In this document: piece after piece, positions 1-22,100 of the stretch | How positions within the stretch are numbered: position 1 is the first letter of the stretch | Layout: each line of letters opens with the position of its first letter | Origin: Strigops habroptila | Taxonomy: Eukaryota; Chordata; Aves; Psittaciformes; Psittacidae | NCBI RefSeq assembly: GCF_004027225.2 | Contig: NC_044278.2 | Span: forward strand, 62,694,243-62,758,242 | DNA length: 64,000 nucleotides | Reading direction: 5' to 3' | Program-made: the position numbers and the translations under genes | Notes under the pieces: generated by a model | Databases searched by the model: none | Seen by the model: only the letters and a program-made list of their open reading frames with translations | What the model was told of the DNA's origin: nothing

Positions 1-3000
1 TGAGGTGATACTGCAGAGAATACTGCCCAAGATTTAAAGCACTATTTCACCCAGGCAACGAAAACTGACCCAAGAATGTTTTCCTTTGCTCCAGAGGATT
101 TATAGTGTCACATTTTGTTGGCAAATTTTCTGATAGGATCAATGAACTTGGACAAAGTTTCAGTATTTTCCATGCTGGGCCTTTACTCAGTTTTCCCCAG
201 ATTTTAGCTATTTTGGTGTCTTATTTCTTTGTAGTATGAAACATTATGGTGTCTAATGCCAGCATATAACTCTTTGTCAAAGCATTAGTAAACGTTCTAC
301 ACTCTCAGTTTAAGATCACCCAAGCACATGGGCTAGCAAGTGCCCAGGCCGAGATGAGACATGAGGGGGAAAGCAGGGCTGCATCTTTGGGCGACAGTGC
401 TGGGTTAAAGTGTATTTCAAACTGCAGCCATACCACCTCAGTGTTGTCTCTACTAGCTGTTTCTGCTTTTTTTGATGGGGGGGTTGGGTGAGCATGAAAT
501 CCAGTAATTTAATCCTTCTTCACCTTTTGCTTCATTCAGAGGTTTTGCTGCCTCTCTTTCTGAAAAATATTGATTTGACTTCTATTCATCTTGCACACAA
601 CTAGTTTGGGAAAAACAAGCCACAGCAATTATTACATCTACAACACTTTTAGACCCTTGACCTACACAAATCTGGTTAAAGTTCTGTTTCAAATCAACCT
701 CTGTTTTGAGCAGAGTCTTCTGTTTTAACATTCGGCATGCAGATCATTGCTACTTCTTCTATTATCTCCTCTATAGGCTCTAACATCCCATGGGAGTAAT
801 TCGAACCTAGCTGATGTCATTTTATTTAAATGCACATCAACTATGACTTCCTCAATTTTGATACAATATTAAAGAAAGCAAACAAACAAAACAATCACAC
901 AGTGCCAGTTTTTCATCGGGTCTTAAAGCAGGTAAGTAAAACAACATCCGCAACAAACTATTCACACATAATCATTTTGCAGATAGTTTGTTACATTTCC
1001 TAAGGCACAGCCCTTCCTATCCATCCATCTAAATAAAGTCTGGTTAGGACTCTTGTAACTTTCTTTCCTTCGCTACTACACCCTCCTACTCTATGTCCTC
1101 CAGAAGGGCAGCTCTGCCCCATTTCAGGTTATTTAAAACCTTGCTGCAAAGGGAATTTTCTTTTTCCATTATTTTTATCACTCACTCCTCACTCAGCAAG
1201 TCTTTGCACTGCCCCACTTTCTCTATCCCATAAAGTGTAAGCTACCTCTATCCAAATCTGTGCAATCTACCACCAATCCCAGATATCATTTCTATTTTAG
1301 TCGCAAAAAATTGGCTGCCACCCTCCCACTGCTCACTAACTATGTCTGCCAAGCACCTTCATGCCTGATCCCATGCTCCCTCTAATGCCTGGAAAAGAGT
1401 ATCCTTCGGGCTTCACACAAAGCCTTGTCATTGTTCTTCAGTTTTTCTTCAGCCACTGTGCCAAATTAAATAAATAAATCAGAAAGTTCACAGGCAGGCT
1501 GGTACACCAGCCCGCTCTGCTCACCACACTGAACTCTAGAAGGCCTCTCACTTCCTCCCATAATGTCAGATAAAGACTGATTGTAAGAACTGATGCACAC
1601 AGAAATTTTCCCCTGTGGATGACTCGGTGCTCACCAACACAGAGTTAAAACGATCTGTAAGCACAGATCAGGTTTCTGACGGATGCTGAACTTCATCTTT
1701 TATTCCTTTGGCAGGAGAGCAAGTACCTACCTATGCACAGCCACAAGGACCACCCCCACCATCCCCCCACTGTGCAGAAATCTTGCTGATCTGCACCACT
1801 GCCTTGCAGATCATTGGACTGGCCTTGTGCAGTCTGTATAAATATGCAGGCAAATAGAAAAAGCAAGAAGCACAGTTCTCCCTTCATAGTTTATCTGAAA
1901 TCTCACTCCTCCTCTTCTGCCAAAACTCAAGTCTGTACCCTGGTGATTTCATGGCCATATTACTATAATCTCATTTCTGAGCCTCTGAAAACAAGTTAGG
2001 TAACGCTCAAAGCATCTGTGGTGGTTTGGGTTTTATTCTTTAGATAGGCATGAAAAAGCAGGATTTTTTCACATGCTGAATTTAAAACCATAAAATGTAT
2101 TATGTAATTCAAATTCTGCAACCTGCAAATGTTAATAGATGAATACATCAGTCAAGTTAGCTATTTAAAGGAAATAGAATACTACAATTTTGGTGTCAAT
2201 ATGCTTTTACATAATCAGCCATTTCAGACCCATATGTTATATACCCTAACTAATGACAGAGACAAGTATACTCAGCTCTCTGATTCATCCTGATTTTCTT
2301 GACCATAGACCCAATATGGAATTCTGGATTTCTGGTCCCTCACAGTATGCACTTTGCAGACAATATCAAAACTACCTCAAATGAACATTTAGACAATTTT
2401 AGGTGAGCATAATAATGTCAAAAGTCCTGATCTGCCAATGACATCCACATCTGCAGATCAAACACCTGCACCCACAGAAAACTCATAACTAACCTAAGCT
2501 ATGCAGTACAACTTAGCGCATCAGCAACTTTTTATATGATCACTGTAGAAATTACTACTTCAGTTAAATACCTCAGAGTATTAACAGTAATACAGAATGA
2601 AGACACATATAAATGAGGAGAGTAGGAAAAAATGGCTCGTAAGTATTTTTCTCTCTCCCTCCTCAGCCCCTGCTTCAGCAATCCAGATATTCCAGAAATA
2701 GTTTTTCACCATTTGAGTAAAAAAATTAAGAGCCTGATTGTTATGAAAACGTAAAGGTAATCTGAAACTTAGGTAAACTGACAGTTTGTTGCCTGCTCAA
2801 TCAAGATTCTTTTTAAATTCCCCAAAGGGGATTGTTGCTGAAGTCTAACTGTTATTATCTAATAATAACAAATATTTCAACATTACTATTCACAAGAGAC
2901 CACGGCATGTACAAAAGAGAAGTTATAAAATATGTATCTGCATAACCCAGTGAGAATAATACCCCATTTGCAGCATCTGGAGTAGGCACTGTATTGGAGA

Positions 3001-3274
3001 GACCAAGACCTAAATCTCAGCCCTGCCCAGGCACAGCTTTTCATGTCTCCCAGCATAAACTGCTTTTTCATGGGCCCAGATCCTAGTAGCTCTCCAAGGA
3101 ACTGATATATAAAACCACAAACTAACTAGAAACTAGAAACACTAGAGTGTGGTGTGAACAGTTCAGAAAATATAATCAGCTTTTAACAAATCAAAATGCA
3201 TTATGTTAAAAGCTCTGTGAAAATCCCAAAGCAGTTATTTTTCCTTCTGTTCCAAAACCCCCTATGCTCCTTAC
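1..3274 (-). other. CUL4A: CUL4A intron 2, partial
   Basis: This stretch is AT-rich and contains no further CUL4A exon that I could find: I looked for the next cullin-repeat exon and saw no matching reading frame. The short open frames here, for example 1693-1887 on the minus strand, lack splice context or similarity and look like chance. No clear repeat family was recognised. Confidence 0.6.
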
Positions 3275-4217
3275 CTGGTAAAGCTCTTCAAGGTTGTATT
3301 TAATAGAAATGCTACTCTGTATGGCTCCCACCGCTTCATGAAGTTTTTGCCAGGTGTCCTGAGTATAATTATCTGGTAATTTGGGTCTTTCTGTGAAGGG
3401 AGATACAGGTAGTTGAAAACTAGCCGCCCCAATGGGACTCTAGCAATCTACCTCACCCTGCTTCACTCAGCTCTGCCAAGCCATGTTGTGCTTGACAAGC
3501 CTGGCACAAGGAGAGGCTTGCTAACTCCACCCAAGGCGACGAAACCTTTGCACGATGCCGCTGACCCTGCAGCCGGCGGCCCGGCACACGCCGGGGAGCG
3601 CGGACCCTGCCCAGCAAGAGCAGAGCAGAGCAGAGCCGAGCTGGCACCCGCCGCGCGGCTGTTGCGTTTTACCCCCATGTCACTTTCAGCGAGGTAACCC
3701 TCGCCTGGCTTTAATTAGTTTTGACACTAAGGTGGCTTTTCTGACCGCTTCCCACAGTCGCCGCTGCCCCCACGCACGGAGCCCCACGCGTGTCCCCGTA
3801 AGCCCTTAAACCGAGATGGTGACGGGAGCGGGGCGAGTTATCAGCGCGGCGGCAGCAGCCTCCCCTCGCCCAGATAAGGCGGCGGGGCGGGTGACAGCAG
3901 CGGGGCCCCCCTGCCACCGGCCCTGTTCGGCCCTATTCGGCCGGTGGCTGCCTGCCGCGGGGAAAGGAGGGGAGCGGCAGCGGCCCGGCCCGCGGTAAAC
4001 AAAGGTCGGTGCGGGGCCGGGCGCACCTGCCGGGGCTGCGGGCCCGGCCTGCCCCGTACCCACCTCTGAAGTTCTTGATCACGAGTTTCTTGGAGGAGGC
4101 GGTCGCACCTCCCCCCCCTCCTCCCCCGGCGCGGGTGGCGGCGGCCAGCGAGGCGGGCTTGGTAAGCCCGTTGGTGTGCCCCACTAAGTGCGGCTTCTTC
4201 TGGGGCTCGTCCGCCAT
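3275..4217 (-). CDS. CUL4A: Cullin-4A, N-terminal part (exons 1 and 2; gene continues off the left edge)
   Basis: CUL4A is the scaffold of CRL4 ubiquitin ligases: its N-terminal half binds the adaptor DDB1 and its C-terminal half binds the RING protein RBX1. Two coding exons are visible. Exon 1 (4217 down to 4064) starts [20 protein letters not shown], has a glycine run at residues 31-37, and ends [11 protein letters not shown] in phase 1 at a GTGGGT donor. Exon 2 (3390 down to 3275) follows a TTCACAG acceptor, reads [20 protein letters not shown] and ends YNLEELYQ at a GTAAGG donor. Together they give the first 90 residues. The NGLTKP and KKLVIKNFR motifs plus the cullin start DNYTQDTW separate CUL4A from CUL4B, which has a longer N-terminal tail. 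The start codon lies inside a CpG island shared with PCID2. Exon 3 and later exons are not in the window. Confidence 0.93.
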
Positions 4218-5207
4218 CTCCGCCCCGGGCGCCGTGTCCGGCCGGGGCAAGGCGCTGGGCTGGGCCGCCTGGTCCCCGCCTCCGCTCCCCTCCTCCTCCT
4301 CCGCCGCCGCCGCCACCGCCACCACCCAGCCGCCCTCCCCCACCGCTCGGCTGCCCGCGGGTGGCTGCCAAGTGCTGCCGGGCCGGGAGTCACCGGCAGC
4401 CGCCCGCCTCCACCCGCCCCGGGGCGCCCCGCTCGCCGTTCGCGCCGCCCAGCACGGGTGCGGGTCCGGGTCCGGGTCTGCGTCCGGCTCCGGGCCCACC
4501 ACGGCGCTCGAGCGTGCGGGCAGCGCCAGCCCCGCTCACAAGATGGCTCCCGCGCCCGCCGCTGGCCGGGGCAGCCCCCCGCGGGGCCAAGCGGGCGACA
4601 GGGGCTCTTCGACATTGCCCGCGGCCCCTCGGTTCCCCTCGCTCCGCCTGGCTGTTTGTTGGCGCCCGGCGCGAAGCCAAGGGGCGACCGGAGCAGGCGC
4701 CGAGGAGCAGCCGCGTCCCCCACCAGCGCCGAGAGGCCCCCGCGGCGTTGCGGCCACCGGCACAGCCGGGGCTCACGCGTGCCGGAGCGCAGCCCGCCAG
4801 AGCGTCCTTCTTACAGGCCGCCCTCGCGCCCGGGGCGTTGAGAGATGCGGTTTTAAGAGTTAAAACGCTCGATTTAACGTTTTGGACGCCAGTTTCGAGG
4901 GACAGCGAGGATCCCAGAAGCAGCCGGGAAGGGGAGACGGGCGCCCGAACCCGGGCACGTTCCAAGGGAAGGGACTGAACACGGGGCTCGCCGCCCGGAT
5001 CCTACACCCGCTGAGGGCTCACGGCAGACAGAGCCCAAACCCCCAGCACACCCCTCCGCACGAGGTCTATCGCTGACGCACACCCTCAGCCCCGCCCACC
5101 GCGCTCTTCCATTGGCTACCTAGGCGAAGCCCCGCCCCCAAGGACCCCCGTGGGCGGGGCAGAGGCGCGGCAGCAGCTATTGCTGGAGGGAGGAAACGGG
5201 GCGGGGG

Positions 5208-5217
5208 GTCACGTGAC
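5208..5217. promoter_or_regulatory. Palindromic E-box / CLEAR-type site
   Basis: GTCACGTGAC is a perfect 10-base palindrome carrying the TCACGTGA core bound by bHLH-ZIP factors of the USF and MiT/TFE families. It sits about 50 bases before the paired ETS sites and before the likely PCID2 start. Binding is inferred from the motif alone. Confidence 0.4.
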
Positions 5218-5260
5218 TTCTCACGCCCGCGGGGCGCTCGCCGCCTGCCAACCGGCGCCG

Positions 5261-5299
5261 GGTACCGGAAGCGCGGCGGACGGTACCGGAAGCGCGGCG
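5261..5299 (+). repeat. Tandem 18-base repeat carrying ETS/GABP motifs
   Basis: GGTACCGGAAGCGCGGCG occurs at 5261-5278 and again at 5282-5299, a 21-base period. Each unit holds CCGGAAG, the core recognised by ETS factors such as GABPA, often found doubled at TATA-less housekeeping promoters. The pair lies just before a possible splice donor near 5311, so it may be at or near the PCID2 transcription start. Confidence 0.55.
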
Positions 5300-5736
5300 C
5301 CGTGGGCGCAGGGTGGGTTTGCGGTGGGGCAGGGGCGCCAGGCCCGCCGGGCGGGGGGGGGGGTGCGGGGAGTCCCTGTCCGGCACCGCGCCTGCCTCCT
5401 CCGAGCCCGCCGCTTCCGGCCCCCGCGGGCTTGCGGGGTGCTCTGCCCTCCCCAGCGCCTTTGTGCCGGGGTTTCTCTTCCGCTCCCCCGGCAGGGAGTG
5501 CGTGTGTATGTGCATCCTGCGCTGCTTCCCCCGCTGCTGCGGGCCCGTTCCTGTAGGCTGGCGGCCGCTGCCCGCCAGCGGGAGGTTCGGTAAAGTCATC
5601 CCGCCTTTCCTCCCGGGGAAAAGGGATCGGCGTTGGGTACTCCGGCTTTGCTGTTCTCCTAAATGCCTGTTCGTTTTGCAGAATGTGACACGACCGCGTT
5701 TTCTTTGTGACTCCTGCCTCTTCTATTTGTGTTTTA

Positions 5737-17706
<11,970 letters not shown>

Positions 17707-17954
17707 GTATTGCGTCTTACTTGTGCAAGTACTTTTCAGATACTTGGCTTGTCCAGTAGAACTACTCCTGATCACCCCAAGAACACTGTAAATGACCTGG
17801 TTCATGTCCAGGACCGGAATACCAGGAACTTTTTGTGGCTCCTTTCCCAGAATGACCAAGGCTGCCGGTGTTACAAAGTGCATTGAAGTGAAATGCTAAC
17901 TTTTTAATAATAGTTTCTGCAGGGTTTCTGATAATTCAAAGTATTTAATGAGTA

Positions 17955-17960
17955 AATAAA
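17955..17960 (+). terminator. PCID2: Likely PCID2 polyadenylation signal
   Basis: AATAAA lies about 250 bases after the PCID2 stop codon, in AT-rich sequence, with no earlier canonical hexamer noticed. It would give a short 3' UTR ending near 17980. Inferred from the motif only. Confidence 0.55.
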
Positions 17961-18347
17961 GCAAAGCATTCCAAATTCCTTCCAAACTACTTAAAAGCTT
18001 TTATAAAGTACTTTGTGTTACTATTTCTACATTTATCTTTCAGAGAGGAGAAATATCATCCTTTTTTACTTATGTTAATCCATTCTTTAGAGTGGAAATT
18101 ATATTTTCTTTCCTGGTTTGCATTTTTATTTTATTTTATTTTTTTTTTTTAAGCCTCTTCAATAATCTTGCTGGTATTAAGTACTCTCTTCAAGCTTTCT
18201 CTAAACACTAGAGATGTGCTTGACACCAAAAGCTTTACTGTGTCAGTGATACTTAGGGGTTCAAGTAAATGTGGGATTTATTTTTTTTTGTCTGTAGGTG
18301 CCCATAGATGGGTTTTTTGGTTGTTTTTGTTTTAATTCTGGTAATGT

Positions 18348-18665
18348 TTAGTTTTTGTTATGATGAACAGAAGCTTGTCTAAGTAACTTATCCATACTTT
18401 TGTTTATTCTGCTTCTGGGGTCAACATTGCCACTGGATCCGTTATCTGAAGTGTTACTACTTGAGGGTTTTGTTTGTCTGTTTGGAGGTGGTACAATGTA
18501 ACTTTGTCCATAGTGATGGGATGGTAGCTTCGGGTCTTTTAAATTATTTTTAAATGAAATAAAACATTTTTCCCCTTTATGAGAGTTGGGCTTTATTTTA
18601 CCCTCTAACTGATATGGACTTGATTCATAAGGGAAAGCACAGGTACCATGTATGATGGGAAGCAT
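18348..18665 (-). other. Unassigned 105-codon open frame between PCID2 and PROZ
   Basis: A frame of 105 codons runs from an ATG at 18665 to a stop at 18348, in sequence of only about 40 percent GC, where such a length is uncommon by chance. It reads on the same strand as PROZ, downstream of the PROZ stop. The product would be polar and basic with a serine/asparagine-rich stretch (SSSNTSDNGSSGN), with no signal peptide, membrane segment or motif that I recognise. A canonical TTTATT (AATAAA on the minus strand) near 18592 falls inside it, so part may simply be PROZ 3' UTR. It could be a chance frame, a retrocopy fragment or an unknown terminal exon. Coding status is unproven. Confidence 0.25.
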
Positions 18666-19142
18666 TTTTTTTAGTGTGATGAGAGTGTCAAGTCCTACAT
18701 CAACATAGGCATTTAAAGGCGTGGACTTCCCCTGGTCTTCGTAAGTTCTACTTGCGTGGATGCTGACATTGAATTTGCTGAATCAAACCTCAGGGTAACA
18801 GGAATTAAAGAAAGAGACTCATTTCCTTCTAGCAACATTTAAAATCCCAGAAAAATATCAATACTTTCAGTTTTAAGATAAATGGTTCTAGGAATCTTGA
18901 GTCAGTTTTTAGTAAAATAACTAGGTTTACCACATGATGACTTTTACAGTCTGCATGTCAGCAGAAGGAGGAAGGACAGATGGACTTTTCTCTGTGAATT
19001 GGAGTTACATACATATCATCATTGCAACTTCCATTGCTGCAAATCATGATAGAGAGTCAAATGGGCATACTGGCTGCATCCAAGTGTTTCCTTGCAGTGA
19101 TTGGTAGGGGTGTGGTGCTGGAGGGTTGGTTGTGTTTGTGTC

Positions 19143-22100
19143 TTAGTTCATTTTTTGTTTAAACCATATCGTATACCTTGCGGTGTTAGTGAATAGAAAT
19201 GTTTCCCAGTCAGTGTCTTCGAGTGGCCAAGATCCCAGGATACCAATTAGAAACCAAGTATCCTTATACTTGGTAGCTAAAAAGCTTCCTCCAGCCAGTC
19301 GTTTGTCTACAGCCTCCTGGACGTGTCCACAAAACTGCCTGTTTGTGAGGCTTATGTTGAGTATTTGTTTGCAGTCCTCAGCAGGAAGGTATGAAACTTG
19401 CAACTTAGCACCTTGAAGTTCATCACCTTCCATTCTCCAGCCACTGACTGTACCAGGCAGTTTTGGAATTAAAATGTGTTCTGCAAAGTCTCTTTCAGGG
19501 GTGCATACAGGAAGCTGGTGGTTGTTGCACTCAACATGCTCTTGGAGTTGTAGTAATGCAATGTCGTTCTCACCAGTGTCTTCATCGTAGCGGATGTGTA
19601 TATGTTTCTCACGGACTAACATTATCTTCTCAGTTCCACTTGTTCCATTAGGCCCTGTGAAGCAATGACATTTCACTGCACTCAGAAATAATTTATGAGA
19701 GACCTGAAGACTGCATGCAGACTGACAAAGAAATACGTGCAGTAGAGAAACTAAAGGCGCTGTTTCTTGAAACCACTGCGGTAAACTAGGGATGATACAC
19801 TGACAGCTTTTGAATGCTGTGTAGAAGCGTGCATAATTTCAGCAGGAAGGACAAAAGCCCAACAAGAGAAGTAAATTTTGGTGTGAAATAAAAATCACCT
19901 CTCAATCCCCCTGGTTTAGCTTATCCCTAGGTGCTGAGTTCTGAATTGCATTCAAGAGGCAGTTGCATCTCTGCTTGACTTGTAGGGGGGATGGAGCAGC
20001 TGTAGTTCTAGCCCAAGATACTTAACTGAGATACTTAAAGGAAACAAATCTGCTGTCATCCCATTTAGCAATATTTTTATATAGCAAAAATTTTAGTAAG
20101 CTTTTTTTAAATTGAGCTTGTCAATACTAAAATGTGCTGCAACAAGAGAAAATGTGTTGGTTCACCTACCAGTGCCAACCCTGACTTCAAAATGGCTGTG
20201 CAGAAGGGCACACTCTGCTGTAGTCAACACAAAGTTACTTTTTAGCAGCACTCCTCCACAGAAGCCCTTCCCTTCTGAGTTTAGTAGCAGGACCTAAAAA
20301 AATGCAAACAGACAACAGATACCACTGTCCATGTGAGATTGAGTGATGGGATTCATGAATTGCTAGAAATACCTGCCAGGGAAACTGCTCATCACTTTTC
20401 TTTCTGGTTCCACGTATCAGATTATCACTGTCTTGAAGTCTGCCACATGCGCATTGATCTAGCAAATGAATTAAAAAAGAAAATCAACACCTCATGCTTA
20501 TAATTTCAAGACAGCTAATGTGTGTCCTACTTGCTAAAATAGAGACAGGTCTGAGTTTACTACTGTGGTTTAGTAGACTTAGTTTTTAAGGGGATGAGAT
20601 TGCATGAGGTATCTAGTATGAGACTGAAAAAATGAAGAGGGCTACTGCTTCAACCAAATGAATATGGCAGCAGATGTTGCCCACCATCCAGCGCCTGATC
20701 AGAATCAATTGAGCCCCATTCCTGAACAGACAGGTATTCAGCGGAGTTACTCTTTGCCAGGTGGAAAACATGGCCCAGCGAGTGATATGTAGAATAGTGC
20801 AAGTCCTTTTTGTGGACCCATGTTTAAATGTTCAGATCAAAGATTTCTGCTTTTACTGCTGTTCTGGCATTTGGGTGGTGGTTGCCACATTCATCCTTCT
20901 GCACAGTTTGGAAGGTCTGTAATATTCTCATTGCTTCAGTCTCAAAGCAGGCTGATCACATCTGGATACCTGATGGAAGTCTGCCCACCCCAGCACTCCG
21001 CGTGTGCCCCCTGTACTTCCGTGCTCACACCTACCTAATGCAATGCACTGTTTTTTGTCCTTCCCAAGCTTATAGCCATCAGCACAGGAACAATGGTAGG
21101 AATTACTTCCTGGGTAGCAGAAATGGTGACATCCTTCCTTTGCTTGATGGTGACATTCATTTTTAGCTAATTGGAACAAGTCGGGAAAAACATTGGGAAC
21201 CATTCAGTTGGAGTATTCTTGCATAGCCTGAGTCCTCTTTACTTGGCATTTTATGTTTACTTGCTTTGTGTGGAGGTGGGTGGGGGCTCTACCTTGATAG
21301 TATTTCACACCACATTGTTTAAGCAGAAATTGGAGACAGTTGAGCCTGCAGCCTCCACAGACTCTTTGCAAACTGTGCTCACTCAGCACCTCCTTGCACC
21401 AGACTGTGCCTCTGACTTTTGGGGGGTGTTAGCTAAGGGTCAGACAAGGCCTTCTATGTGAACCCATGGAAGGATGCCATGGGTTTTCTTTCTGCTCTCT
21501 TAAACAAAACACTAAGCATCTGCAAGAGAGGGAACTGTTGCGCATGTTAGGAAGGTAGGTATTGCTTGAGGAAGAAGAAAGCTGAAGCTTTCTGCTTTGC
21601 AGCAAAATCAAATGCATTGCTCTTATTTCTCACACGTGTGATAAGAAACTTAGCAGCTACTGAAGACAAGAAAAAGGAAAGGGAGTATTATTTGTCTTTG
21701 AAACATAGTCGGTCAGCTTTCCATAGCTGAGCAAATGCTTCAGCACAAAGCATCAGAAGGAACAACCATTTAATGGTGGATCTAGCTCACAGGTGGAGAA
21801 GTAGCAACAAACCTCACATAACCTGGCTCTCTAAGGCTCCTGCTGAGCAGAGCCAGTTCCCAGCACTGGTCCAAGCGGTGTCATCTTCTGTGCTCCCTCA
21901 GAAGCTGGTCACAGTCACACCCTTGTGCAGAAAATGACCCTGCCTTGCAGCAGCCAGGGCGCCTCCCACCCCAGGGGACCTCCGAGCCAGCAGAACTACT
22001 GATGTAAGGGCTGGAAAGTAGAACCTGGCAGATGTGAAAATGTAGGATCTGGCCCAGGGTGTTTTACATGCCAGAAAACATCCGTTTTGCTTTATGCCTT

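Larger units (their letters stand above)
3540..5640. promoter_or_regulatory. CpG island and divergent CUL4A/PCID2 promoter region
   Basis: Base composition jumps to very high GC with dense CG dinucleotides from about 3540 to 5640, against AT-rich flanks. CUL4A starts leftward at 4217 and PCID2 is transcribed rightward, so this is a divergent promoter block of about 1 kb between the likely start sites. Visible sites include an inverted CCAAT box (ATTGG at 5111-5115), GC boxes such as GGGCGGGGC near 5152, a palindromic GTCACGTGAC E-box at 5208-5217 and two ETS-type CCGGAAG motifs at 5265-5271 and 5286-5292. No TATA box was seen. The exact transcription starts are inferred, not observed. Confidence 0.75.

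Noticed and set aside
1693-1887. Minus-strand open frame with a signal-peptide-like start
   Set aside because: It lies inside CUL4A intron 2, has no flanking splice signals or following exons, and is only 64 codons long.
4009-4863. Open frames of 176-284 codons on both strands of the CpG island
   Set aside because: GC-rich DNA has few stop codons. These frames are shadows of CUL4A exon 1 and the promoter, rich in Arg, Pro, Ala and Gly, with no domain.
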